37,468 nucleotides of DNA from Ilumatobacteraceae bacterium (lineage in GTDB: Bacteria > Actinomycetota > Acidimicrobiia > Acidimicrobiales > Ilumatobacteraceae). The stretch's first letter is position 1; each line of letters opens with the position of its first letter. The position numbers and the translations under genes were made by a program. The stretch lies in the NCBI GenBank assembly GCA_024643255.1, contig JAHENF010000097.1:173475-210942 (forward strand). The letters are read 5' to 3'. Under the pieces are notes generated by a model. It was not told the origin of the DNA. It saw only the letters and a list, made by a program, of their open reading frames with translations, and made no database searches. This document shows positions 8,696 to 16,518 of the stretch, piece after piece.

Positions 8696-9592
8696 TCAGA
8701 GCGCGGCGACGATCTCCGCCATCAGTTCGCCGGCTTCGGTCGGGTTGAGCCCGACCTTCACCCCCGCCGCAGCGAGCGCATCCATCTTGCCCTGGGCCGT
8801 CCCCTTGCCGCCCGAGACGATGGCGCCCGCGTGGCCCATCTTCTTGCCGGCCGGAGCGGTGACACCGGCGATGTAGGCGCTCATCGGCTTGGTGACGTTG
8901 GCCTGGATGTACTCGGCGGCCTCCTCCTCGGCCGAACCGCCGATCTCGCCGATCATCATGATCGCGTGCGTTTCGGGGTCGGCCTGGAACTCGGCGAGGC
9001 AGTCGATGAAGTTCGTACCCGGCACGGGGTCGCCGCCGATGCCGACACAGGTCGACACGCCGATCCCCTTCTGCTTGAGTTCGTACAGCGCCTGATAGGT
9101 CAACGTGCCGGAGCGGCTGACGATGCCGACGTTGGGGCCGTCGGCAGACGGCACCTGGGCGATCTCACCGGCGGTGATGCCGATGTTGCACTTGCCGGGG
9201 CTGATGATGCCCGGGCAGTTCGGACCGAGCAGTCGTGTGCCGGGGAAGTCGCGGATCAGCGTGTTGTAGACCTTGGCCTCGTCCTGGGCCGGGATGCCCT
9301 CGGTGATGCACACGACGAAGCCGATACCCGCCGCGGCCGCCTCGAGGATCGCACCGGAAGCGAACTTCGGCGGAACGGCCACGAACGACGCGGTGGCGCC
9401 GGTCGCGGCGACCGCGTCGGCGACGGTGTCGAAGACGGGGATGCCGTCGACGTCCTGTCCGGCCTTACCGGGCGTGACGCCCCCGACGACCCTGGTTCCG
9501 TAGTCACGGTTGCGCAGGCCGTGGTACTTGCCCTGCCCGCCGGTCAGCCCCTGGACGATGACCTTGGTGTTCTCGTTGACGAAAATGGCCAT
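8696..9592 (-). CDS. sucD: succinyl-CoA ligase, alpha subunit
   Basis: Alpha subunit (298 aa) of succinyl-CoA synthetase, which makes ATP or GTP from succinyl-CoA in the TCA cycle. The CoA-binding Rossmann domain starts MAIFVNENTKVIVQGLTGGQGKYH and carries GGVTPGKAGQ and FVAVPPKFA. The ligase domain has LLGPNCPGIISPG, GIVSRSGTLTYQ and the phosphohistidine loop MGHAGAIVSGGKGTAQGK with His254. The start is the ATG at 9592, ten bases after the sucC stop; an upstream in-frame extension would run into sucC. It is the last gene of the B12-protein/sucC/sucD unit. Confidence 0.97.
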   Translation of the reverse strand: MAIFVNENTKVIVQGLTGGQGKYHGLRNRDYGTRVVGGVTPGKAGQDVDGIPVFDTVADAVAATGATASFVAVPPKFASGAILEAAAAGIGFVVCITEGIPAQDEAKVYNTLIRDFPGTRLLGPNCPGIISPGKCNIGITAGEIAQVPSADGPNVGIVSRSGTLTYQALYELKQKGIGVSTCVGIGGDPVPGTNFIDCLAEFQADPETHAIMMIGEIGGSAEEEAAEYIQANVTKPMSAYIAGVTAPAGKKMGHAGAIVSGGKGTAQGKMDALAAAGVKVGLNPTEAGELMAEIVAAL

Positions 9593-9602
9593 GACTACTT
9601 CC

Positions 9603-10748
9603 TCACTTCGCGATCGCAACAGCCGCACGGGCGGCATCGAGCATGGTGGGCTCCGAGCGGAGCTTGTCGGCCGGGATGCCCGCATCGAGCAGGATCTGGC
9701 GACCCTCCTCGGCGTTGGTGCCATCGAGTCGGATCACGATCGGCGCCCGCAGATCGACACGGCCCATCGCTTCGACGATGCCCTTCGCGACTTCCTCGCC
9801 GCGGGTGATGCCGCCGAAGATGTTGATCAGGATCGACTGGACGTTGTCGTCGAAGTTGATCACTTCGAGCGCTCCGGCCATGACGTCGGCGTTGGCACCG
9901 CCGCCGATGTCGAGGAAGTTGGCGGCCGAACCGCCGACCTGGTTGACGACGTCGAGCGTCGACATCGCGAGGCCGGCGCCGTTGGCGATGATGCCGACGG
10001 TTCCGTCGAGGCCGATGTACTGGAGGCCCTTCTCGGCCGCCATCTTCTCGCGGTCGTCCATCTCGGTGAGGCCGCGGAACGCGTCCCACTCCGGATGGCG
10101 GAACTCGGCGTTCTCGTCGAGGGTGACCTTGGCGTCGAGGGCGTGCACTTCGCCGGTCGGCTTCAGGATCAGGGGGTTGATCTCGGCGAGGTCGCAGTCG
10201 CCTTCGGTGAAGCACCGGTACAGCTTCACGAGGATGTCGGCAGCACCGTCGAGCGCCCGCTCGGGCAGCTTCGCGTCGACACACGCCTGGCGAGCCGTGG
10301 CCTCATCGAGACCGTCGACCGGGTCGATGTGCAGCTTCACGATCGCGTCGGGATTGCTCTCGGCGACCGCCTCGATCTCGACGCCTCCCTCGGCCGACAG
10401 CATCAGCAGATGCTTCTTGGCGGCACGGTCGAGGGTGAACGATGCGTAGTACTCCTCGTCGATGTCGGACGCCTGCTCGATCCAGAGGCGCTTGACGACG
10501 TGGCCCTTGATGTCCATGCCCAGGATGTTCCCGGCGTGCTCGCGCACCTCGGCTTCGTTGTCGGCGAGCTTGATGCCGCCGGCCTTGCCGCGACCACCGA
10601 CCTGCACCTGCGCCTTCACGACGACGGGGTACCCGGCCTGATTCGCTTCCTTGATCGCCTCCTCGACGGTGTCGGCCGGCCCGCCCCGGCTGACCGGGAT
10701 GTCGTAGCGGGCGAAGTACTGCTTGCCCTGGTACTCGAAGAGGTCCAC
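9603..10748 (-). CDS. sucC: succinyl-CoA ligase, beta subunit
   Basis: Beta subunit (381 aa) of succinyl-CoA synthetase. The ATP-grasp domain begins MDLFEYQGKQYFARYDIPVS and includes VVKAQVQVGGRGKAGGI. The metal- and nucleotide-binding stretch ends in DLAEINPLI near residue 200. The C-terminal CoA-ligase domain contains GTVGIIANGAGLAMSTLD, GGSAANFLDIGGGA and the NIFGGITRGEEVA loop. Length and motif order are typical. It lies 39 bases downstream of the B12-binding gene and ten bases upstream of sucD, consistent with one transcript and coupled production of the two subunits. Confidence 0.97.
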   Translation of the reverse strand: MDLFEYQGKQYFARYDIPVSRGGPADTVEEAIKEANQAGYPVVVKAQVQVGGRGKAGGIKLADNEAEVREHAGNILGMDIKGHVVKRLWIEQASDIDEEYYASFTLDRAAKKHLLMLSAEGGVEIEAVAESNPDAIVKLHIDPVDGLDEATARQACVDAKLPERALDGAADILVKLYRCFTEGDCDLAEINPLILKPTGEVHALDAKVTLDENAEFRHPEWDAFRGLTEMDDREKMAAEKGLQYIGLDGTVGIIANGAGLAMSTLDVVNQVGGSAANFLDIGGGANADVMAGALEVINFDDNVQSILINIFGGITRGEEVAKGIVEAMGRVDLRAPIVIRLDGTNAEEGRQILLDAGIPADKLRSEPTMLDAARAAVAIAK

Positions 10749-10787
10749 GTGGGGGTACTCGCTTTCTGGTGATTCGATCGGGGGTGT

Positions 10788-11195
10788 TCAGTCGGTTTCG
10801 CGTTCGTCGAGCGCCTGCTCGAGCCAGAGGCCGATGGCCTTCAGCGACGAGCCCGGCCCGAAGATCTCTGCGACGCCCTGCTCGCGCAGTGCCCGAGCGT
10901 CGGCGTCGGGAATGACGCCGCCACCGAACACGAGCACGTCGCCGAGGTCGCGCGCATTCAGTTCCTCCATCACGCGGGGGAACAAGGTGAGGTGCGCACC
11001 CGAGAGCAGCGACAGTCCGACGCCGTCGGCATCCTCCTGGAGCACCGTCTCCGCGATCTGTTCGGGCGTCTGGTGCAGACCCGTGTAGATGACCTCGAAT
11101 CCATGATCGCGCAGGGCCCTGGTGATGGTCTTGGCGCCACGATCGTGGCCGTCCAGACCAGGCTTCGCCACGACGATGCGATACGTGCGCTTCAC
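10788..11195 (-). CDS. stand-alone cobalamin-binding subunit of methylmalonyl-CoA mutase type
   Basis: 135-residue B12-binding domain protein. It reads VKRTYRIVVAKPGLDGHDRGAKTITRALRDHGFEVIYTGLHQTPEQIAE, with the D-x-H-x-x-G cobalamin motif (DGHDRG) supplying the lower axial His. GLSLLSGAH and VLVFGGGVIP follow, matching the other conserved B12-binding blocks. Size and sequence match the separate small subunit of two-component acyl-CoA mutases (methylmalonyl-CoA or hydroxyisobutyryl-CoA type), whose catalytic subunit is not in this window. The GTG start at 11195 is chosen because homology begins there; TATGGT lies nine bases upstream. Sitting first in an operon with succinyl-CoA ligase, it suggests propionyl-CoA/methylmalonyl-CoA carbon feeding into succinyl-CoA; that link is inference. 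Confidence 0.88.
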   Translation of the reverse strand: MKRTYRIVVAKPGLDGHDRGAKTITRALRDHGFEVIYTGLHQTPEQIAETVLQEDADGVGLSLLSGAHLTLFPRVMEELNARDLGDVLVFGGGVIPDADARALREQGVAEIFGPGSSLKAIGLWLEQALDERETD

Positions 11196-11291
11196 GAAGC
11201 AAGAACCATAGGTGAAGTCCGACCGATCCGCCGAAACGGCCGTGTTGCCTGTGATGTCTGACACCGTGAGGAACACCGGCAGACTGTCGGG

Positions 11292-11804
11292 GTGACGAAC
11301 AGTGCTGCGAAGCGGCCGGTCGAGTTGAAGTCCACGTGGGCGAGGGCACTGGTGCCGGTGCTCGGCGGGTTGGCCTTTCTGGCGTTCATCGCACTGATCA
11401 CCTGGGGTATTGCGGCGTGGATCTCGCGTGGCGGAGCAGACGTGACCGACACCCTCGCCCCGACGAGGTTCCCGGTCGCCTCGGTCGAGAAGGCCGCGCG
11501 GATCGTCGAGGAGGACGGTCCGATCCTGTTCCCGGGGCTCAATACGACCACCGGAGAACGCACCCTCGTGCTCGATCACCAGGGCGATGACCCGACGCGC
11601 GGGTGGCGCATCTTCTACGCATTCCCGGCCGGACGTGACGCGAGTTGCACGGTCGAACAGGTGGTCGGCACGCGCGACTTCATCGACTGCGACGGCAACA
11701 CGATCGACGTCGGCGAGTTGTCGCCTCCCGACGCCGGCGTGAACCCGGTCGTGGAGAATCAGCGCGTGCTGGTGATCGACCTCCGCGGGATCACCACTGG
11801 CTGA
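11292..11804 (+). CDS. membrane-anchored extracytoplasmic protein, function unknown
   Basis: 170-residue protein with a short cytosolic N-terminus, one transmembrane helix at about residues 18-46 and a soluble outer domain. The outer domain contains GWRIFYAFPAGRDASCTVEQVV, DFIDCDGNTIDVGEL and a C-terminal VLVIDLRG strand. The F-x-D-C-D-G-x-x-x-D pattern with a closing beta strand faintly resembles the cluster-binding subdomain of Rieske-type proteins, but the Cys/His ligand set is absent, so no cofactor is claimed. The GTG start at 11292 has CAGACT exactly six bases upstream. It is divergent from the B12-binding gene and convergent with the flavodoxin gene. Confidence 0.7.
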   Translation: MTNSAAKRPVELKSTWARALVPVLGGLAFLAFIALITWGIAAWISRGGADVTDTLAPTRFPVASVEKAARIVEEDGPILFPGLNTTTGERTLVLDHQGDDPTRGWRIFYAFPAGRDASCTVEQVVGTRDFIDCDGNTIDVGELSPPDAGVNPVVENQRVLVIDLRGITTG

Positions 11805-11807
11805 CGG

Positions 11808-12236
11808 TCAGGTCAGGGCGACGGCGTCGAGCAGGCGCTCGGCGAAGATTTCGCTGTGCCGGTCGAGCTTGCTGCGGCTGAGGGCCATGCCGCCGATGAC
11901 GTACGCACCGGTGTCTCCGAGCGCTCGGTCGAGCTTGTCGAGCGCCTTGCCCGGATCGAGCGCGAACGTGCAGAACCCGACGGCGCGCTTGCCGCGCATC
12001 GCCGGGAGATTGGCGATGTTCGACATCGCCCACGGTGCCTGGCCGAAGACGAATGCCCCGTGGACCCATGTCCCGACGAGGACGAGGTCGGCTTCCTGGA
12101 TCGAGCCGTAGTCGGGCTGCTTCACCTTCGAGAGTCCGGTGATGCTCCAACGCTCCTGCGCGAGGAGGTCGGCGACCTTCTCCGCGGCGTGCCACGTGTT
12201 GCCCGTCAGACTCTCCACCAAGATCGCTGCCTTCAC
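11808..12236 (-). CDS. flavodoxin-like protein
   Basis: 142-residue flavodoxin-fold protein, probably an FMN-binding electron carrier or a small flavodoxin-type oxidoreductase. The N-terminus reads VKAAILVESLTGNTWHAAEKVADLL; the T-G-N-T loop is the phosphate-binding loop for FMN. Next come ADLVLVGTWVHGAFVFGQAP, the aromatic loop near the isoalloxazine, and AVGFCTFALDPGKALDKLDRAL. The start is GTG at 12236, with AAGAAT seven bases upstream; an upstream extension lacks homology. The gene stands alone between the convergent anchored-protein gene and the CDF exporter, so its redox partner is not shown. Confidence 0.85.
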   Translation of the reverse strand: MKAAILVESLTGNTWHAAEKVADLLAQERWSITGLSKVKQPDYGSIQEADLVLVGTWVHGAFVFGQAPWAMSNIANLPAMRGKRAVGFCTFALDPGKALDKLDRALGDTGAYVIGGMALSRSKLDRHSEIFAERLLDAVALT

Positions 12237-12304
12237 GGGGTCGATTCTTGCAGGTCGGGTGGGTCCGCTCCCACCTTCGCGTTGCGGACGCCGACGCGGT
12301 CGGG

Positions 12305-13237
12305 TCACCAGGTGATCTGATCGCAACCCTCGTGGTCATCGGGTTCGACCTGGAACGTTCCGTGCGTCACCCCGTAGGTCTCGGCGAGACACTGGCGCGC
12401 TCCATCGAGCACGGCGTGGGAGTCCGCGCCGGCGCGGGTGACGAGATGGGCCGATGCGGCGTCCATGTCGGACGTGAGCGTCCACACGTGCAGGTCGTGG
12501 ACGTCGACCACTCCGTCGATCGCGCCGAGGTCGATCGCGAGTTGGTCGAGGTCGAAACCGACCGGGGCAGCCTGCAGGAGTATGCGCACGGCACGCCGTC
12601 CGAGGCGCCAGGTGCGCGGCAGGATCCACAGCCCGATGGCGGCACCGACGACAGCGTCGATCCAGGTCCAGCCGAACACCTGCAGCACGACGGCCGCAGC
12701 GATGACACCGACGGAGCCGACCGTGTCGGCAAGCACCTCGAGGTAGGCCCCCTCGACGTTCACCGACTCACTCGCGCCCTCGCGGAGCAACGCGAATGCG
12801 ACGAGGTTGGCGAGCAGACCCAACACCGCGACGACGAGCATCGGTCCGCCGAGCACGTCCGGCTCGTCCCCCAGGCGCCGGATCGCCTCGAACACCACCC
12901 AGACGGCAACACCGAACAGCAGCAGCGAGTTGACGAACGCTGCGAGGATCTCGAGGCGGTACAGCCCGAACGTGTGCGCCGAGCGGGCCGACTGCGGGCG
13001 CTCGGCGAAACGCGTGGCGAGCTGGATCGCCGCCAGGGCCATCCCGAGGCCGACGACGTCGGTCAGCATGTGGGCCGCATCGGACAGCAACGAGAGCGAG
13101 TTCGTCCAGAACGCAGCGACCACCTGGACCACGAAGAAGCCGAGGATCACCGCGAACGCGATCGTCAAACGGCCACGGTGGCGCTCGCCCGCACGTGCCA
13201 TCGACGGCCCGTGCGAATGTTCGTGATCCGACGCCAT
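12305..13237 (-). CDS. cation diffusion facilitator (CDF) metal exporter
   Basis: CzcD/ZitB-type antiporter (310 aa) that exports divalent metal, typically zinc, in exchange for protons. It has a His-containing N-terminus (DHEHSHG), six predicted helices and a C-terminal cytoplasmic domain (VDVHDLHVWTLTSDMDAASAHLV). TM2 carries the canonical transport-site motif DAAHMLTD (His and Asp). In TM5 the usual H-x-x-x-D is E-x-x-x-D (YLEVLADTVGS), so the site is HD-ED rather than HD-HD; this may alter metal preference, or mark a known subclade. Its promoter contains an inverted repeat overlapping the -10. It lies downstream of a copper gene pair but is probably transcribed separately. Confidence 0.92.
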   Translation of the reverse strand: MASDHEHSHGPSMARAGERHRGRLTIAFAVILGFFVVQVVAAFWTNSLSLLSDAAHMLTDVVGLGMALAAIQLATRFAERPQSARSAHTFGLYRLEILAAFVNSLLLFGVAVWVVFEAIRRLGDEPDVLGGPMLVVAVLGLLANLVAFALLREGASESVNVEGAYLEVLADTVGSVGVIAAAVVLQVFGWTWIDAVVGAAIGLWILPRTWRLGRRAVRILLQAAPVGFDLDQLAIDLGAIDGVVDVHDLHVWTLTSDMDAASAHLVTRAGADSHAVLDGARQCLAETYGVTHGTFQVEPDDHEGCDQITW

Positions 13238-13243
13238 GACCTT

Positions 13244-13272
13244 ATTCTCACAGACTGAGAATCGGCGCGCAA
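13244..13272 (-). promoter_or_regulatory. leaderless promoter with metalloregulator-like operator upstream of the CDF gene
   Basis: On the minus strand, TTGCGC (13272-13267), a 17-base spacer and GAGAAT (13249-13244) are followed by six bases and the ATG at 13237. A perfect 7-bp inverted repeat ATTCTCA-N5-TGAGAAT (13262-13244) overlaps the spacer and the -10 box. That position fits a repressor released by metal, as in ArsR/SmtB- or Fur/Zur-type control of CDF genes. No such regulator gene is in the window; its identity is unknown. Confidence 0.6.
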
Positions 13273-13285
13273 CCTGGCTCGTGCA

Positions 13286-14998
13286 TCACTTGGAAACGGG
13301 AATCTGAACCGTGAACACGACCTGGTCGAACTCGCCGAATCTTGCGGTCACGTCGAACGTCCACAGACCGGCCACAGGCAGCGTGACGTCGGTGGCGATC
13401 ACGTGATTCGGACCGGCGGGGACTGTCTCGATGTCGAGCGGTCCGAGGTCCGCCGCCGGCAGGCTCGCCGTCACGGTGATCTCGTCGGCACGGTCGAGTC
13501 CCCCGCTCGGCGAGCTGAGGTAGATGTGCATCTCCGCGCCCTCGGTGACGGCCGGTTCGAGTTCGACCTGCACGATGCGCTCGCCGACGACCGCCGACGC
13601 CGATTCGGTCGTGGCCGCCGACGGGGGCGGCGGCGAGTTCACGAGGCCCGCCGTGGCCATCAGGATCAGCGCCATGCCGGCGATCTCGAGCATCACCGTG
13701 CGGCGCAGCGCAACCGGTGCCTCCTGAGGCGGACTCACAGGCGCGTCGACGTCGACGTCTGCCGCGAGTGCGTCGGAAGCGTGGTCAGCCGGCGCCTGGT
13801 CGACCGGCTCTCCATCGAGTTCGGGTTCGTCGTCGGAGCGAGCCATCCGGCGGCTGAAGAACGCGATCGCCACCACCACCACGACGAGCAGGAGTTTGAT
13901 CACCAACCAGCGGCCGTAGGAGGAGTCGGCGAGGCCCGAGAGCGACCCGAGTTGGCGCCATGCGTTGATGGTGCCGGTGAGGGCCAACGCGACCACAGCA
14001 CCCAGCGCCCACCGGGAGAACTGCGATGCCGTCCACCAGAACCAGCTCCGCGGCACGCCGAACGCGAGCAGCACCAGACCCCCGAGCCAGATCGACATGG
14101 CGGCGAGGTGGATCACCGTCGCCGCGAATCCGAGCACGACACTGTCGCCGGCGACCGCGTGGCCGCCCGCGGCAACGACGCCACAGACGACCAACGCCGC
14201 GAGCGCAACCTCGACGCGCCCGAGCGTCGAGGCCACGAACGACCGGGCCGGGATGAACAGCGCGAACAAGCCGATCGCCGCCAGCCGGGCGAGCCACCAT
14301 CGACCCGATTGGATCTGCACGACGTCACCCCAGGCGAGATACGACCCGCCGATCAGATGGGCCTGGCCCGCGAACATCAGCGCCGTGCCGACCGTTGCCG
14401 CCAGGGCGGCGACGACCAGCACGATGCCGATCCGGCGCTCGCCGATCAGTTCGGGAACGAGGACGGCCGCGAGGAAGAGCGCTCCGAGCAGCACACCGAT
14501 GCCGGCGAAACTCATGAACCGCCCGACGCCGAGCAGCAACGAATCCGACTGCGGCGTTGCACCGGCGTCGAAGATCTCGTCGATGACACCCGGTGCCGTC
14601 GGTGTCGCCGCGCCGACCGAGAACGTGAAGGCACCACGAATCTTGTGCGAGTCCGCCGAGATCGCCTGCCACCCCACGACGTAGGTGCCATCGGCGATCG
14701 TCGCCGGCACCGGGGTTCGCAACGTGTCGTCGCCCTGCGACTGGTCGAGCGGACCGAGCGGCACCGCGTTGCCGTCGGCGTCGACCAGCCGGATGGACTC
14801 GCCGACGGGATCGACCCCTTCGGAGAACGTCAACAGGATCTCGGAGGGCGTCGACGCCAGGATCGACTGGTTGGCAGGGTTCGACGACGTCAACTCGGCG
14901 TGGGCGAGCACCGTGCCTGCCGCCAGGCCGAGTGACCCAACGGCACCCAACACGGCTGCGGCTGCGAGGAGCCATCGACGGGTCACGAGCTGTCGCAT
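13286..14998 (-). CDS. CopC-CopD fusion copper protein with C-terminal YtkA-like domain
   Basis: 570-residue membrane protein of the YcnJ type, a candidate copper importer or copper-handling protein. A signal peptide ends before HAELTSSNP; mature N-terminal His33 together with DSHK (Asp116, His118) are the expected CopC Cu(II) ligands. The CopC beta-sandwich spans about residues 33-130. A CopD domain of about eight helices follows (roughly 155-395), then an acidic cytosolic insert, one more helix and a C-terminal beta domain of about 100 residues (MHIYLSSPSGG...FDVTARFGEFDQVVFTVQIPVSK). That layout matches actinobacterial CopC-CopD fusions. It lies nine bases after the ycnI-like stop, so the two are an operon. 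Confidence 0.9.
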   Translation of the reverse strand: MRQLVTRRWLLAAAAVLGAVGSLGLAAGTVLAHAELTSSNPANQSILASTPSEILLTFSEGVDPVGESIRLVDADGNAVPLGPLDQSQGDDTLRTPVPATIADGTYVVGWQAISADSHKIRGAFTFSVGAATPTAPGVIDEIFDAGATPQSDSLLLGVGRFMSFAGIGVLLGALFLAAVLVPELIGERRIGIVLVVAALAATVGTALMFAGQAHLIGGSYLAWGDVVQIQSGRWWLARLAAIGLFALFIPARSFVASTLGRVEVALAALVVCGVVAAGGHAVAGDSVVLGFAATVIHLAAMSIWLGGLVLLAFGVPRSWFWWTASQFSRWALGAVVALALTGTINAWRQLGSLSGLADSSYGRWLVIKLLLVVVVVAIAFFSRRMARSDDEPELDGEPVDQAPADHASDALAADVDVDAPVSPPQEAPVALRRTVMLEIAGMALILMATAGLVNSPPPPSAATTESASAVVGERIVQVELEPAVTEGAEMHIYLSSPSGGLDRADEITVTASLPAADLGPLDIETVPAGPNHVIATDVTLPVAGLWTFDVTARFGEFDQVVFTVQIPVSK

Positions 14999-15007
14999 GA
15001 ACGCTCG

Positions 15008-15748
15008 TCAGACCGAGTCGCCGGAGTTGCGGGCGCTGCGGGCTCGGAAGGCGACGAACACCCCGAGTCCGAGCACGGCCGCGACAGAAGCGACGAAGAA
15101 CCAGGTGCCGGTGTTCTGCGAGCCGTTCTCGTCGATGCCGACGATGGCGGGTTCCGATGTCGTCGCAGCGGCGGTGTCCGCCACGGTGGTGTCGGGCACG
15201 GAGGTTTCCGGCACGGAGGTCGCAGCGGTCGTCGGCGGCGTCGTAGTCGGCGCGGCGGTTGTCGCGGGTGCGGTCGTCGTCGCGACCGGCCCGGTCAGGA
15301 GCAGAGCCGGCGCCGGTTCATCGGCCTCGGTGCCCGAACCGTCGGTCGGGATGGCGATCCACCGGATCTCACCGACCTCGCACTGCTGCACGATCGGGAA
15401 GTAGATCGTCGTGTCGGGCGTCGGCGGGACGGTCATCGTCACCGAGAACGTGCCTTCCTCGTCGTCGGGAAGCGGACCACCGACGAACGTGACGACGTCC
15501 ACGTCGATCGAGCCCTCCCACCCGTCGATCGAGTCGGGACTGGCGCCGGTGACGCCCTCGGGCAGCCGCATGTCGAGCTGGATCGTGGGTGAACCGTCAC
15601 AGCCGTGCTCGACGGTGAACGCCACCGACAGCGTCGAGCCCGCTTGGGCCTCGGTCGGGTCCGGGTCGATGTGGGCCAGCGCCGGTGAGGCGATCGCGAG
15701 CGCGGCGACGGCCGATGCAGTGGACAGGAGCAGGACGCGACGAATCAT
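15008..15748 (-). CDS. YcnI-like copper-binding protein (DUF1775), membrane-anchored
   Basis: 246-residue extracytoplasmic protein. A signal peptide (MIRRVLLLSTASAVAALAIASPALA) is followed by mature N-terminal His26 (HIDPDPTEAQAGS), the copper-ligand position of YcnI proteins. The DUF1775 domain shows VEHGCDGSPT, LPEGVTGASPDSIDGWEG and a C-terminal CEVGEIRWIAIP strand. A long Thr/Pro/Ala linker, a single transmembrane helix (about 215-235) and an Arg-rich tail anchor it. It is first in an operon with the CopC-CopD fusion, the same pairing as ycnI-ycnJ in Bacillus, suggesting copper capture and delivery. The divergent neighbour is a DUF305 protein, often copper-associated. Confidence 0.9.
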   Translation of the reverse strand: MIRRVLLLSTASAVAALAIASPALAHIDPDPTEAQAGSTLSVAFTVEHGCDGSPTIQLDMRLPEGVTGASPDSIDGWEGSIDVDVVTFVGGPLPDDEEGTFSVTMTVPPTPDTTIYFPIVQQCEVGEIRWIAIPTDGSGTEADEPAPALLLTGPVATTTAPATTAAPTTTPPTTAATSVPETSVPDTTVADTAAATTSEPAIVGIDENGSQNTGTWFFVASVAAVLGLGVFVAFRARSARNSGDSV

Positions 15749-15799
15749 CGGCGGAGATCGTAGGGCAGCTCCCGCGGGGATGCCCAGCGGCGCGGTCCG

Positions 15800-15805
15800 T
15801 AGACT
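15800..15805 (+). promoter_or_regulatory. -10 box of a leaderless promoter for the DUF305 gene
   Basis: TAGACT followed by a six-base spacer and the ATG at 15812; no Shine-Dalgarno sequence is visible. It lies in the 63-base divergent space shared with the ycnI-like gene. Confidence 0.5.
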
Positions 15806-15811
15806 GACTCG

Positions 15812-16504
15812 ATGCGTTCGACCACGGAACTCGACGACCCGACCTCGGCGTCGCGTGGGTCGCAGGACGACGTCGAGGAGACGATCTCGGACGAGGCGGT
15901 CCAGAAGCTCCTGAAAGGCGTCGTCATCGTGATCGCCGCGGTCGTGGTGCTGGGGCTCTTCGCCGGCGCGGCGATCTGGGCGCTCCAGGGCGACGACGAG
16001 CCGCAATCGCCGATGAACGCCGTCGACGTCGGGTTCCTGCAGGACATGCTCGATCACCACGAGCAGGCGCTGTTGATCTCCAATCTCTACATCGACAACA
16101 ACCCCGACGGCGACGCCGTGCCGTACGCCGAGGAAGTGATCATGTTCCAGACCCGCGACATGGGCTGGATGCGCGACTGGTTGGCCGAGGAGGGATACGC
16201 GCCCGGCGCTCCGGACCGCATGGCAATGCAATGGATGAACGAGCCAGTTCCGGTGGCCGAGATGACCGGCATGCAGACACCTGTACGTCTGCAGGAACTC
16301 GCCGACGCCCGCGGCGCCGAGGCCGACCGTCTGTTCTTCGAGATCATGACCGACCACCACCTCGGCGGAGTGCACATGGCCGACGCGGCGGCCGCCAACG
16401 GTGCGCGTCAGGACATCATCGACTTCGCCGAGGCCGTCTCACGCAACCAGCGCATCGAGGTGGTCGAGTACGCCGGCGCGATGCAGCGCCTCGGTCTCAC
16501 CTGA
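15812..16504 (+). CDS. DUF305 ferritin-like membrane-anchored protein
   Basis: 230-residue protein with a cytosolic acidic N-terminus, one transmembrane helix (about residues 35-57) and an outer four-helix DUF305 domain. The two family signatures are seen: DVGFLQDMLDHHEQAL in the first helix pair and FFEIMTDHHLGGVHMADAA in the second. Several Met residues lie between them (MFQTRDMGWMRDW, MAMQWMNE). DUF305 proteins are recurrent neighbours of copper genes and His/Met-rich helices suit copper binding, but the biochemical role is not settled. Its placement divergent to the ycnI/copCD-like operon supports a copper role. Confidence 0.88.
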   Translation: MRSTTELDDPTSASRGSQDDVEETISDEAVQKLLKGVVIVIAAVVVLGLFAGAAIWALQGDDEPQSPMNAVDVGFLQDMLDHHEQALLISNLYIDNNPDGDAVPYAEEVIMFQTRDMGWMRDWLAEEGYAPGAPDRMAMQWMNEPVPVAEMTGMQTPVRLQELADARGAEADRLFFEIMTDHHLGGVHMADAAAANGARQDIIDFAEAVSRNQRIEVVEYAGAMQRLGLT

Positions 16505-16518
16505 CCCGTCCACCCCAT

